Notes: generated from the letters alone by a model not told the origin. A stretch of DNA of 43,328 nt from an uncultured Mycobacterium sp. (GCA_900078375.1 FLQS01000015.1:66594-109921), one strand, 5' to 3'. Counted from the stretch's first letter, positions 20,114 to 28,483 are shown. Numbers and translations are program-made.

Positions 20114-20896
20114 GTGCTTGTCACCCACATGATCGTGATCGCCTTGGCTGGGATGGCGGCGGGTGCGATCAACTCTCTGGTCGGTTCGGGCACGCTGATC
20201 ACATTCCCGACGCTCGTGGCATTGGGATTTCCGCCGGTGACGGCGACGATGTCGAACGCAATCGGCCTGGTGGCCGGCGGGGTGTCCGGGACGTGGGGGT
20301 ATCGCAAGGAGCTCGGTGGGCAGTGGGATCGGCTGCGCTGGCAGATCCCGGCATCGCTGGTCGGGGCGGCGATCGGGGCGTTTCTGCTGCTGCATCTGCC
20401 GGAGAAGGTGTTCATCCAGATCGTCCCGGTGCTGCTGATCTTGGCGCTGGTCTTGGTGGTGATCGGGCCGCGGATTCAGGCTTTTGCGAGGTCACGGGCC
20501 GAGGCGGCGGGGCGGTCGGCTTCGCACGTGTCCTCGAAGCGGATGACGGCGCTGGTGGCAGGGACGTTCGCGGTAGGGATCTACGGCGGGTACTTCACCG
20601 CGGCCCAGGGGATCCTGCTGATCGGAGTGATGGGCGCGCTGCTGCCCGAAGACATGCAGCGGATGAATGCGGCCAAGAACCTGCTGTCGCTGCTGGTGAA
20701 CATCGTCGCGGCGGTGGGCTACACCGTGGTCGCGTTCGACCGGGTGAGCTGGGAGGCGGCCGGACTGATCGCGGCCGGATCGCTGATCGGTGGGTGGCTG
20801 GGTGCGCACTACGGGCGGCGGCTGTCCCCGAACGTGCTGCGGGCGGTGATCGTGGTTGTCGGCCTGATCGGGCTGTACCGGTTACTTACCGTGTAG
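20114..20896 (+). CDS. TauE/SafE-family membrane permease
   Basis: A 260-residue integral membrane protein with about eight hydrophobic segments in two similar halves, each with the family's Gly-rich stretch (AGMAAGAINSLVGSGTLITFP near the start, VAGTFAVGIYGGYFTAAQG in the middle). This family (old DUF81) exports sulfite, sulfoacetate or other organosulfonates. Nothing nearby points to the substrate. The start is GTG 20114, with TTAGGG upstream; ATG 20129 is an in-frame alternative. Confidence 0.92.
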   Translation: MLVTHMIVIALAGMAAGAINSLVGSGTLITFPTLVALGFPPVTATMSNAIGLVAGGVSGTWGYRKELGGQWDRLRWQIPASLVGAAIGAFLLLHLPEKVFIQIVPVLLILALVLVVIGPRIQAFARSRAEAAGRSASHVSSKRMTALVAGTFAVGIYGGYFTAAQGILLIGVMGALLPEDMQRMNAAKNLLSLLVNIVAAVGYTVVAFDRVSWEAAGLIAAGSLIGGWLGAHYGRRLSPNVLRAVIVVVGLIGLYRLLTV

Positions 20897-20972
20897 CTGG
20901 TTGGCTCTCCGAATATTGCCTCACCACGCGAAACCACCGCGTCGCGCAACCGTGTTGCGCTAACGATCGCGG

Positions 20973-21046
<74 letters not shown>

Positions 21047-21191
21047 CGTGTCCGCCGGAAACCACCCGATGGACGCCAGGGAACGATACATCAGTGACGG
21101 ATGAAACTCCGAAACGGTCCTCCTGCGCGTCGCCAGGCCGGACACACACGAAACCTGGCAGGCGCGAGCAGCCTTCTGTGCCGGCCTTCGC

Positions 21192-21216
21192 GTTTAAGGC
21201 CGCGTCACATGGGGTA
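21192..21216 (+). promoter_or_regulatory. SigF-type promoter before the sigma-factor gene
   Basis: GTTT (21192-21195), a 16-base spacer and GGGTA (21212-21216) match the mycobacterial SigF promoter pattern GTTT-N15-17-GGGTA. It lies 70 bases before the ATG of a SigF-like sigma factor, suggesting autoregulation or control by SigF itself. Confidence 0.65.
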
Positions 21217-21286
21217 CAGACGCCTAGGTTCAAACTCGAGCCGGACGTGTTGATGAAGCCACCCGGTAACCGAATGAGGACCTTCC

Positions 21287-22207
21287 ATGAGCCAGCCCGC
21301 ACCCGAGCGCGAGTCCGAATACGCCGACGTTCTGGAGATGTTCCGCCTCCTGGCGACATTCGACGCCGACACCGCGGCATTTCGACGGCAGCGGGACGCC
21401 ATCATTGCGCGCTGCTTGCCGTTGGCCGACCACATCGCCCGCCGTTTCGCCAACCGGGGTGAGCCACTCGAGGACCTCGTCCAGGTGGCGCGCGTCGGGC
21501 TGGTGCAATCGGTGAAGCGGTTCGATGTCGAGAACGGTTCTGACTTCCTGTCGTTCGCGGTACCCACCATGATGGGTGAGGTACGTAGATACTTCCGCGA
21601 CCACAGCTGGTCGTTGAAGGTGCCGCGGCGATTCAAAGACCTCACCGTGCAGCTCAATCGGGGTCGATCAGAACTCTCTCAGACGCTCGGACGCGCACCG
21701 ACAGCCACCGAACTCGCCCAGCACCTCGGGATGGACCGCCAAGAGATCGTCGACGGTCTGATCGCCGCCAGCGCCTATGCGACGCAATCGACCGACGTCC
21801 CGGTGCGATCGGACGACGGGCAACGATCACTGAGCGAACGGCTGGGGACTGTTGATGTCAACATCGAGCGGGTTCTGGATGTGGAGACGGTCCGTCCGCT
21901 GCTCGCGGCATTGCCGGAACGTGAGCGAACTGTGTTGGTGCTGCGGTTCTTTGAGAACATGACCCAGTCGCAGATCGCCGAGCAGATCGGCGTTTCGCAG
22001 ATGCATGTCTCCCGGATCTTGACTCGGGCGATCGCCGGCATCCGGCAGCGGGTGGAGGATGCCGAGGCGGTGTCACCCACACTGCCGATGTCGCACCGCC
22101 GGGCAGTGATGGCGTCCAGGGACCTCCCGCGCCAGCACTCGGGCTCGGGCGAAACGACGCGGAGGTCACGGCAATCCAAGCCCCGCACCCCCGGCGCCGT
22201 CGCCTGA
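21287..22207 (+). CDS. SigF-like stress sigma factor (paralogue)
   Basis: A group 3 sigma factor close to mycobacterial SigF. Region 2 includes CLPLADHIARRFANRGEPLE, then DLVQVARVGLVQSVKRFD and FAVPTMMGEVRRYFRDHSW; region 3 is LGRAPTATELAQHLGMD; region 4 is LPERERTVLVLRFFENMTQS, then QIAEQIGVSQMHVSRIL. At 306 residues it is longer than SigF because of a basic C-terminal tail of about 50 residues (RRSRQSKPRTP). The canonical sigF sits in an operon with an anti-sigma factor (usfX/rsbW); none is present here, so I read this as an extra copy controlled by an anti-sigma encoded elsewhere. A SigF-type promoter precedes it. Confidence 0.93.
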   Translation: MSQPAPERESEYADVLEMFRLLATFDADTAAFRRQRDAIIARCLPLADHIARRFANRGEPLEDLVQVARVGLVQSVKRFDVENGSDFLSFAVPTMMGEVRRYFRDHSWSLKVPRRFKDLTVQLNRGRSELSQTLGRAPTATELAQHLGMDRQEIVDGLIAASAYATQSTDVPVRSDDGQRSLSERLGTVDVNIERVLDVETVRPLLAALPERERTVLVLRFFENMTQSQIAEQIGVSQMHVSRILTRAIAGIRQRVEDAEAVSPTLPMSHRRAVMASRDLPRQHSGSGETTRRSRQSKPRTPGAVA

Positions 22208-22226
22208 CCGCTGTCGAGGAGCGGCC

Positions 22227-22958
22227 TCAGTGTCCGGCGAGCACCAACACCGGCTGGTCGCGATAGACATCGGGGAACAGCTCTTTGAGGCCGTTGACCT
22301 TCGGCATGTCGTTGATCTCGATGTACGGATACGTGGGGTTCGAGTTTAGGAAGTCCTGGTGGTGTTCCTCGGCGGGGTAGAACTCTGCCTTCGGTGACAC
22401 CGTGGTGACGATCGGACCGGGAAACACCGCAGATTTGGTCAGCTGGGCGATGTACGCCTCCGCGACTCGCTTCTGAGTGTCGTCTTGCGCGAAGATCGCC
22501 GACCGATATTGAGTGCCGGTGTCCGGACCCTGACGGTTGAGTTCTGTCGGGTCCTGCACCACAGAGAAGTAGATCCGCAAGAGTTCGCCGAAGGTGACCT
22601 GGTGGGGGTCGTAGGTAATGCGAACCGACTCGGCGTGCCCGGTGGTTCCGGTGCTCACCGTCTCGTAGTTCGCGTTCTGCGCATCGCCACCGGTATAACC
22701 GGATTCGGCCTGCGTGACCCCTTTGACGTGTTGGAAGACGCCCTGTACACCCCAGAAGCAACCGCCGGCAAGCACTGCCGTCTCGGTCGCGCCCGCAGTC
22801 GACACTGGTTCGTCGATCTCCGGTGCCGGGATCGCGACGGACTCTTTGGCCGCGGTCATCATCGGAATCGCCTGCCGCCCAATGATGAACATCGCGGTGA
22901 CACCGGCCGCCGCCAGCACCAGTCCGATTACGAGGCTCACCCACTTGCTGCGTGTCAC
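22227..22958 (-). CDS. msrA: Membrane-anchored peptide methionine-S-sulfoxide reductase
   Basis: MsrA repairs methionine-S-sulfoxide in proteins. The catalytic Cys is C67 in AVLAGGCFWGVQGVFQHVKG; other family segments are ESGYTGG, YETVSTGTTGHAESVRI, YRSAIF and EEHHQDFL. The first 60 residues are not in the cytosolic enzyme: a membrane segment (WVSLVIGLVLAAAGVTAMFIIG) and a linker, so the enzyme should face the cell envelope. It converges with the sigma-factor gene and is divergent from a broken msrB, its usual partner. Confidence 0.95.
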   Translation of the reverse strand: MTRSKWVSLVIGLVLAAAGVTAMFIIGRQAIPMMTAAKESVAIPAPEIDEPVSTAGATETAVLAGGCFWGVQGVFQHVKGVTQAESGYTGGDAQNANYETVSTGTTGHAESVRITYDPHQVTFGELLRIYFSVVQDPTELNRQGPDTGTQYRSAIFAQDDTQKRVAEAYIAQLTKSAVFPGPIVTTVSPKAEFYPAEEHHQDFLNSNPTYPYIEINDMPKVNGLKELFPDVYRDQPVLVLAGH

Positions 22959-23056
22959 TCCTTGAGTGTCCTCCCGAATCGGTCGTTAAGGGCCCACCGC
23001 CGACAGCCGTCACGGATTGGTAAGGCCGGCCGGGGCCGCTGCCGACCCGACGAAAT

Positions 23057-23391
23057 ATGTTGTTCGGCACTGCGCTGTTCGGCACTGCTGCCGGCTGCGG
23101 ATCGCTGCGTGGTCTTGCCGGCGCGCAACCGCCGAACAAGTCGGCGGAGGTTTTCGCGGTCACCCACACGGATGCAGAGTGGGAGAAGCTCTTGACCCCC
23201 CGGCAGTACAGCGTCCTTCGAGAAGCAGGCACCGAGCGACCGTTCAGCAGCCCCCTCAACGACGAGCACCGTGCCGGGGTGTTCAGCTGTGCCGGCTGCG
23301 CACTGGACAACTTCTCGTCGACTGCATGAACGGCGTCGCCCTCAATTTCCGCGCGACGCAAATCTCTGTGGTGGCGTCCGTACAGTACTAG
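23057..23391 (+). pseudogene. msrB: Broken msrB with internal deletion
   Basis: The first frame (from ATG 23057) has an export-type N-terminus and a typical MsrB start: FAVTHTDAEWEKLLTPRQYS, VLREAGTERPFSSPLNDEHR, and the first zinc pair in GVFSCAGCALDNFSS. It then stops at 23329. Another frame, starting at 23320, continues with the MsrB end CMNGVALNFR. About 60-70 codons between LFSS and the resolving Cys are missing, including the GWPSF region and the second zinc pair, and the join is out of frame. The enzyme cannot work. The Cys in AAGC near the N-terminus hints that the parent was a lipoprotein or exported form matching the anchored MsrA next door. Confidence 0.85.
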
Positions 23392-23401
23392 TTACAGTAT
23401 C

Positions 23402-23758
23402 TGTTCATATGGTCTGTTCATCGGCGACGTACTGCCCTTGATCGCCGCCCGATTGGTCAGCCGCGTCGATCAAGTCCAAGTGTCCGAAGTCGTCAACTTC
23501 AGCGACTACCCCTCCAAATACATCCGACTGCCGACGGTCTTGGCGAGTCGATCGACGATATGACCTCCGATGTTGAGACCGCGGTCGAGCGTGGTGCAGC
23601 GGCAACCCGTTGGTGCAGTTTCATGCGCTCTACACCATGGGAGACGTGCCAACGCGATTCCCGCGGTATGTGCCGCCCCGCCGGGATTGAAGACCCATCT
23701 TGATCTCGGCGTGCTGCACCTGCCAGGGCTGACGCGGCACGGCACGCGCATTTCGTAA
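23402..23758 (+). pseudogene. Decayed dihydrodipicolinate reductase-like dehydrogenase
   Basis: Fragments in successive frames look like one damaged gene. At 23402-23565: YGLFIGDVLPLIAARLVSRV, then DQVQVSEVVNFSDYPSKY. The next part, in another frame, is DGLGESIDDMTSDVETAVER. After that GNPLVQFHALYTMGDV, then KTHLDLGVLHLPGLTRHGT ending at TAA 23758. The order resembles the C-terminal half of NAD(P)-dependent amine dehydrogenases related to dihydrodipicolinate reductase. The N-terminal nucleotide-binding half is absent, probably lost with the deletion that damaged msrB. The family call is tentative; that this is coding debris is more secure. Confidence 0.5.
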
Positions 23759-23762
23759 GCAG

Positions 23763-24851
23763 TTAGACCGCAATCGCTTCGATGATGCTGATCGGACCGA
23801 CCGTGTTCACGACGCGGTTCAACCGGAAGTCAGCCTGTTTGAACAGTCGGCCGTATTCGGCTGCGGTGCGTTCACGTGCGTCGGCAACCACCAGCATCTC
23901 GAGGTCCACCCACTTGCCGTGGAAATTCCGGTCATGGTCGGGGATCACGAACTCGACCAGCAATACTCGCGCGTCCGGGCGGGCGGTCGCGCGCACCGTG
24001 CGCAGAATGCGCACCGCCTCCTCGTCGGGCCAATCATGGATCACGTTCTTCAGTACATAAGCGTCCGCGCCCGCCGGCACGGCATCGAAGAACGACCCCC
24101 CGACGATCTGAACGCGCGACTGGACCCCGTGCTTTCGAAGCAGGGCCGGGGCTCCGGCCACGACCTGTGGCAGATCGAACAGCACGCCGTGGGACTGCGG
24201 GGCCGATTCGAGGATCGCGGCCAGTAGTCGGCCATGCCCGCCGCCGATGTCGGCGATTGTGGCGAAGCGACTGAAGTCATAGGCGGCGATCACGGGCGCA
24301 ATCGCGAACTCGGACACGCCCGTCATGGCCTGGTTGAAGATCTCGGCGAGTTCAGGCTCGTCGGTGAGGTATTCGAATGTGGGCTTGCCGCGCAACTGGG
24401 GGACCACCGCGGCCCCAGTCCGCATCGCGTCGGTCAGATGGCTCCAGTGTTCGCGGTGCTCGGGCGAGCCAATCCATCGCGCCATGCCGGCCAGCGAGAC
24501 AGGGGAGTCGGTGCGCAGCGTGTCCGCGAGTGCAGTGAGCTCATACCGCCCGTCGCGGCGCTGCCGGAAAACTCCGATTCCGATCAACGCACGAAGCATT
24601 CGCTGCAGAGAATCTGCATCGGCATTCACCCGCCGCGCCAGCTCAGCACCCGAGGCAGGTCCATCGGAAAGCGCGTCGGCGATACCCAAATCAGCTGCAG
24701 CAGTGATTGCTTGGGCAACCCAAGCGCCCATGAGCAGTTCCATCATCACTGCCGCCGGTGGGGCTGTGCGTTGATGGACCTGGGACAGGTAGTGGCGCGT
24801 TTGTTCGAAGGCTCGTGCGACCTTCGCCGGTGGGACTTTGGTGGACGTCAC
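23763..24851 (-). CDS. SAM-dependent O-methyltransferase (family 2)
   Basis: A 362-residue plant-COMT/hydroxyneurosporene-type methyltransferase. The N-terminal dimerisation helices (GAWVAQAITAAADLGIADAL, GAELARRVNADADSLQRMLR) precede the SAM domain with FATIADIGGGHGRLLAAIL, VLFDLPQVV, and the catalytic His in LKNVIHDWPDEEAVRIL. Such enzymes methylate phenolic or polyketide hydroxyls; substrate unknown. GTG 24851 has AAAGGAAG just upstream; ATG 24881 is the longer choice. A TetR gene lies upstream in the same direction, and a palindrome at 24919-24936 covers the likely promoter. Confidence 0.93.
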   Translation of the reverse strand: MTSTKVPPAKVARAFEQTRHYLSQVHQRTAPPAAVMMELLMGAWVAQAITAAADLGIADALSDGPASGAELARRVNADADSLQRMLRALIGIGVFRQRRDGRYELTALADTLRTDSPVSLAGMARWIGSPEHREHWSHLTDAMRTGAAVVPQLRGKPTFEYLTDEPELAEIFNQAMTGVSEFAIAPVIAAYDFSRFATIADIGGGHGRLLAAILESAPQSHGVLFDLPQVVAGAPALLRKHGVQSRVQIVGGSFFDAVPAGADAYVLKNVIHDWPDEEAVRILRTVRATARPDARVLLVEFVIPDHDRNFHGKWVDLEMLVVADARERTAAEYGRLFKQADFRLNRVVNTVGPISIIEAIAV

Positions 24852-24918
24852 GGGCTTCCTTTCTCGGTCATTCGCCGTCATCGGCAGCCGACCGAACCTA
24901 ACGCCAAGTGAGATTTAG

Positions 24919-24936
24919 TGCAAGTATTAACTTGCA
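24919..24936. promoter_or_regulatory. 18-bp palindromic operator, copy 2
   Basis: TGCAAGT-ATTA-ACTTGCA has the same half-sites, orientation and four-base centre as the site at 7337-7354, and both are followed by TTA. It lies between the TetR gene (24968-25606) and the O-methyltransferase, 68 bases before GTG 24851. Confidence 0.75.
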
Positions 24937-24967
24937 TTAGATGGAAACCACAGGGGCGCCGCACAAC

Positions 24968-25606
24968 TCAGCGCGACGGGATGTTCATGCCCAGTTCTTC
25001 GGCTGGGGCGCGAAGATACCGATGCACGGTTGGTCCTACCAGCGTGACCACCTCGTCGACGCTCAGGGCGGACAGCGGTGGCACCGCCATCACGTAGCGA
25101 AGCATCGCCGTGCCGACGAGGCTGGTGGCCGCAAGCATTGCGCGTAGTCGCGCCTCGTCAGCGCCCCCAAGCGCCTCGGTCACCGCCGTCATGACGTAGC
25201 TATGCAGGAAGTCCCGGAACGCCTCGTGGGCGTCGCTGTTCGACGTTGCCGACTGCAACATCGACACCATGCTCGCGGCGGTGTCGGGTTGCTCCCAGAT
25301 GCCCAGGTAGGCCCGGACAATGCGGGACCCGAGCTCGTCATCATCACCTGCTGCCAGCTGGGCGGTGAACAATGCGGGGTCGAGGACGAGCTTCATCGAC
25401 TCCCGAAACAATTCAGCCTTGGAGCCGAACAAATACAGCACCATTGAGGGGTCCACGCCGGCTGCGTCGGCAATCGCACGCAATGTCGTCTTTTCGTAGC
25501 CGTGCTTTGCAAACTCCTGCTTTGCCGCGCGGAGGACGTCATCCCGGGAGACCGGTTCGCCTTGGCGTCTGCCGCGTCGCCTGTCCATCGCTGCACGTGA
25601 GGGCAT
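24968..25606 (-). CDS. TetR/AcrR-family transcriptional regulator
   Basis: A 212-residue TetR regulator. The HTH is DDVLRAAKQEFAKHGYEKTT, LRAIADAAGVDPSMVLYLFG and SKAELF, followed by a helical domain with AYLGIWEQPDTAASMVSMLQ, close in layout to the C-terminal domain of many mycobacterial TetR proteins. ATG 25606 is preferred; TTG 25627 is the longest start. It runs toward the O-methyltransferase and is divergent from the cadherin-like exported gene. Whether it or the TetR at 7368 binds the palindrome at 24919 is open. Confidence 0.9.
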   Translation of the reverse strand: MPSRAAMDRRRGRRQGEPVSRDDVLRAAKQEFAKHGYEKTTLRAIADAAGVDPSMVLYLFGSKAELFRESMKLVLDPALFTAQLAAGDDDELGSRIVRAYLGIWEQPDTAASMVSMLQSATSNSDAHEAFRDFLHSYVMTAVTEALGGADEARLRAMLAATSLVGTAMLRYVMAVPPLSALSVDEVVTLVGPTVHRYLRAPAEELGMNIPSR

Positions 25607-25622
25607 GTCCGCGACAATATCA

Positions 25623-25638
25623 TTCAACAGCCATTGAA
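25623..25638. repeat. Short inverted repeat at the TetR/exported-protein divergent promoter
   Basis: TTCAA-CAGCCA-TTGAA is a 5-bp inverted repeat in the region between the TetR start and the divergent gene at 25669. It may be a regulator site, but such short repeats occur by chance. Confidence 0.3.
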
Positions 25639-25668
25639 ATTTCTGCGGCGGTCAATTACGCTCTTGTC

Positions 25669-27075
25669 ATGATTTCATCCGCTGTTGAAAAAGCCGCAGA
25701 CTGCCGTCGCTCTGCGCACGCAACAGCCTGGCTCGGGGCAGGTGCGATGACCCTCGGTATCGGCGCGGCTTTGGCCAGCGGGTCCTCGGTGGCGCACGCC
25801 GATACCGCCCACACCGGCGCTCAGAACGCCTCCAGCAGTAACGCCGGACCCGCAGCACCTGGCCGTCATACCACGGCGTCGTCGGGCAGAGCGACAAAAG
25901 GTAAGCCGCTCAACGCAATTCGGCTGGCAGACGGCCCAAAGGTTCCGGCAGTCGCAAAACAGGCACCGACAGATCCGCCGAGGCGACTCAACCTGGCCAA
26001 CGAGGTGCTCAGCTGGGTCCACCGCGAACTGCGCTACACCCTGTTCAACAGGCCTCCCACGATCGCGCCGGTTCAGCATTCCGAGGATCCTGTCACCGGC
26101 GTCATCGCCGGTGACCTGCATGGCTCAAGCGCTTCCGGGGGCAGGCTGACATACGCGGTCACCCAACCGGACAACGCGCTCGTGCAGGTCGACCCCGACG
26201 GAACCTTCACCGTCACGCCGGACGCAAGTACCGCCCACCTCGGTGGAACGGTGAGCTTCAACGTCACCGTGGATAACGGTAGTGGGTATCGGTTGCCCGG
26301 GCTGGCGGGCCGCATCCAGTCCGTAATCCATTCGCTGGCAAGACGGTTCGGCCTGAGTGGCGCTGACACGAGCACGACGGTGGTGACCGTCGATGTTGCT
26401 GCCACCAATAAGCCGCCCACCATCACCGGTTATACCGACGGCCTGCCCGCGGGTGACGGAGTGGTTACCGGGCAGATACAGGCGACCGACCCCAACGGCG
26501 ATGGCCTCAACTTCAACGGATCGACCGCTAGCGCGCTCGGCGGAGCGGTCGTGATCAACTCCGACGGCTCGTTCACCTACACGCCCACCGGCGAGGCCCG
26601 CCATGCCGCGGCTGCTATCGACGCGCCTGGGGCGACGACCGATAGCTTCAGCGTCAACGTCAGCGACGGTTATGGCGGCATCGCCACCGAGACGATCACT
26701 GTGTCGGTAAGTCCCACCAATGGCAATCCCACCGGTGGTGCCGTAACCGGCCTGCAGATCGACGACACCATCGGAACAGTCACGGGATCCGTCACCGGCG
26801 TCACCGATCCAGATCTGGACACCCTCAGGTACAGCTCGACCCCCACGAGCGTGGGCGGCGGCTTCGTCGACGTGTACAACGACGGTTCCTTCACCTACAA
26901 CCCAACGGCCGACCAGCGACACCTCGCCGCCGCATTGGGTGCGCCGTTCACCTCCACCCACGACAGCTTCACCATCTCGGTCTCGGACGGTCACGGCGGC
27001 AGCACAGCGATCACCATCGTCGTCCCCGTGGTGCCGGAATCCGATGAGCCCCCGACGGGTGTCGCTGCGGGCTAG
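25669..27075 (+). CDS. Exported protein with tandem cadherin/VCBS-like Ig domains
   Basis: A 468-residue protein. The signal peptide is MISSAVEKAADCRRSAHATA, then WLGAGAMTLGIGAALASG, with a likely cut after VAHA. A Ser/Thr/Pro linker and NLANEVLSWVHRELRYTLFN follow. From about residue 128 there are three Ig-like repeats opening RPPTIAP, KPPTITG and GNPTGGAV, each with DGSFTYTP-type and DSFSVNVSDGYGG-type strands, the pattern of VCBS/cadherin-like adhesion domains. In mycobacteria I know such repeats from larger proteins that carry an enzyme or beta-propeller after them; this one ends with the third repeat, so it may be shortened. ATG 25669 is the start; the upstream open frame overlaps the divergent TetR gene. 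Confidence 0.85.
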   Translation: MISSAVEKAADCRRSAHATAWLGAGAMTLGIGAALASGSSVAHADTAHTGAQNASSSNAGPAAPGRHTTASSGRATKGKPLNAIRLADGPKVPAVAKQAPTDPPRRLNLANEVLSWVHRELRYTLFNRPPTIAPVQHSEDPVTGVIAGDLHGSSASGGRLTYAVTQPDNALVQVDPDGTFTVTPDASTAHLGGTVSFNVTVDNGSGYRLPGLAGRIQSVIHSLARRFGLSGADTSTTVVTVDVAATNKPPTITGYTDGLPAGDGVVTGQIQATDPNGDGLNFNGSTASALGGAVVINSDGSFTYTPTGEARHAAAAIDAPGATTDSFSVNVSDGYGGIATETITVSVSPTNGNPTGGAVTGLQIDDTIGTVTGSVTGVTDPDLDTLRYSSTPTSVGGGFVDVYNDGSFTYNPTADQRHLAAALGAPFTSTHDSFTISVSDGHGGSTAITIVVPVVPESDEPPTGVAAG

Positions 27076-27080
27076 GTAGT

Positions 27081-27403
27081 GTGCGGCTGCGGCTGAGCCG
27101 AACAGAACGTGAGCAAGTATTCGCAGCGGTCGCAGACCAACGACGGTCCATCGCCGCCTTGCTCGACAGTCTTGATCCCGACAGCTCGCCACCGCAGGCC
27201 TGCGCGCCAACGCGGCTCGGTTTCTCGCACAAACGGCTCCGCGGCATTGCGCTCCACGACACGGACACCGGCCGAAGCTGGGCCAGGGCGCGGCGATCCA
27301 GGGTTCGGGCGTGGCGCTGATGCTGGCAATCTGTGGGCGCATCGTCGCATTCGACCAACTCGACGGCCCGGGTGTGCCGCTCCTGCAGTCCCGGCTCAGT
27401 TGA
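27081..27403 (+). pseudogene. Broken mycothiol-dependent isomerase-family gene (MDMPI/TIGR03083 type)
   Basis: The first frame begins MRLRLSRTEREQVFAAVADQ and RRSIAALLDSLDPDS, like the N-terminal helix of maleylpyruvate isomerase-family, mycothiol-dependent proteins. It then jumps to the family's C-terminal domain: HKRLRGIALHDTDTGRSW. After a frameshift near 27287 a second frame continues GQGAAIQGSGVALMLAICGR and IVAFDQLDGPGVPLLQSRLS, ending at TGA 27403. The central part, including the metal-binding His of the DinB-like fold and the PSLCxGW motif, is deleted, so the gene has both an internal deletion and a frameshift. Confidence 0.75.
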
Positions 27404-27466
27404 TCGCGAGAGCAGCGTAGCCTCAATGACATCCACATACCTGATCGAGGCCCAGCGACCGATCCG

Positions 27467-28483
27467 ATGCGAATCGCCGTGCTCGCGCCGATCGCATGGC
27501 GGACACCACCGCGTCACTATGGACCGTGGGAACAGTTCGCCTCGCTACTCACCGAAGGATTGATGGCCGACGGGCACGACGTGACGCTGTTCGCCACTGC
27601 GGACTCGATCACGACGGCCAGCCTGCACGCAGTCGTGCCATGCGGCTGGTCGGAGGATGCGACGATCGACGCAAAAGTCGTCGAGTGCATGCATATCGCG
27701 TCGGTGTTCGAACGTGCCGATGAGTTTGACGTCATCCATAACGGGTTCGACTTCTTGCCGCTCACCTACAGCGATCTCGTGTCGACTCCGGTGGTCACCA
27801 CGATCCACGGGTTCTCATCGGACCGGATCGTTCCCGTTTACGAACGTTACGACAGGACAACCGCTTATGTGTCGATCAGCGACGCCGATCGACACCCGAG
27901 TCTGCATTACGCCGCCACTATTCACCACGGAATCGACATCGACGATTTCGCGGTCCATCCTGACCCGGGCGACCATCTGTTGTTCTTCGGGCGCATCCAC
28001 CCTGACAAGGGCACCGCGCACGCTATTGAGGTCGCGCGCAGATGCGGCCGTCGGCTCGTCATCGCCGGGATCATCCAGGACGAGAACTACTTTCGCACCG
28101 AGGTGGCACCACACGTCGACGGTGAACAGGTGTGCTACATCGGCGCAGTCGACGCCTCGATGCGCGCAGAGGTCCTCGGCAGTGCGCACGCGCTGTTGCA
28201 TCTGATCGACTTCGACGAGCCCTTCGGCTACAGCGTCGTAGAGGCCATGGCTTGTGGTACGCCGGTCATCGCGTACTCGAGAGGGTCGATGCACGAGCTT
28301 ATCGAGCATGGCGTCACCGGCTATCTGGTCGGGAACGTCGCATCGGCGGTCGCCGCGGTCGCCACTGCGGGTGGGCTCGATCGGCACGAGATCGCGTCGC
28401 GTGCCGGCGACAGATTCTCGGTCCAGTCCATGATCGACAAGTACGTTGCCGTCTACCGCCACATCCTCGGCAATCGGAGATGA
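27467..28483 (+). CDS. GT4-family glycosyltransferase
   Basis: A 338-residue GT-B fold enzyme of the retaining GT4 type. The N-terminal domain begins MRIAVLAPIAWRTPPRHYGP with GLMADGHDVTLFAT and FDVIHNGFDF; the C-terminal domain has LLFFGRIHPDKGTAHAIEVA and the sugar-nucleotide Glu motif FDEPFGYSVVEAMACGTPVI. It uses a nucleotide sugar, probably GDP-mannose or UDP/ADP-glucose, to extend an acceptor. It overlaps the GH13 gene by four bases (ATGA), so the two are translated together. There is no signal peptide: the reaction is cytosolic. Confidence 0.93.
   Translation: MRIAVLAPIAWRTPPRHYGPWEQFASLLTEGLMADGHDVTLFATADSITTASLHAVVPCGWSEDATIDAKVVECMHIASVFERADEFDVIHNGFDFLPLTYSDLVSTPVVTTIHGFSSDRIVPVYERYDRTTAYVSISDADRHPSLHYAATIHHGIDIDDFAVHPDPGDHLLFFGRIHPDKGTAHAIEVARRCGRRLVIAGIIQDENYFRTEVAPHVDGEQVCYIGAVDASMRAEVLGSAHALLHLIDFDEPFGYSVVEAMACGTPVIAYSRGSMHELIEHGVTGYLVGNVASAVAAVATAGGLDRHEIASRAGDRFSVQSMIDKYVAVYRHILGNRR

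Noticed and set aside
22208..22224. CCGCT/AGCGG hairpin between the sigma-factor gene and msrA as a terminator
   Set aside because: Only a 5-bp stem with a 7-base loop; too common in GC-rich DNA to call.
27011..27517. Minus-strand open frame across the end of the cadherin-like gene and the isomerase relic
   Set aside because: Arg/Ser-rich translation without domains; the plus strand gives clear protein-family similarity.
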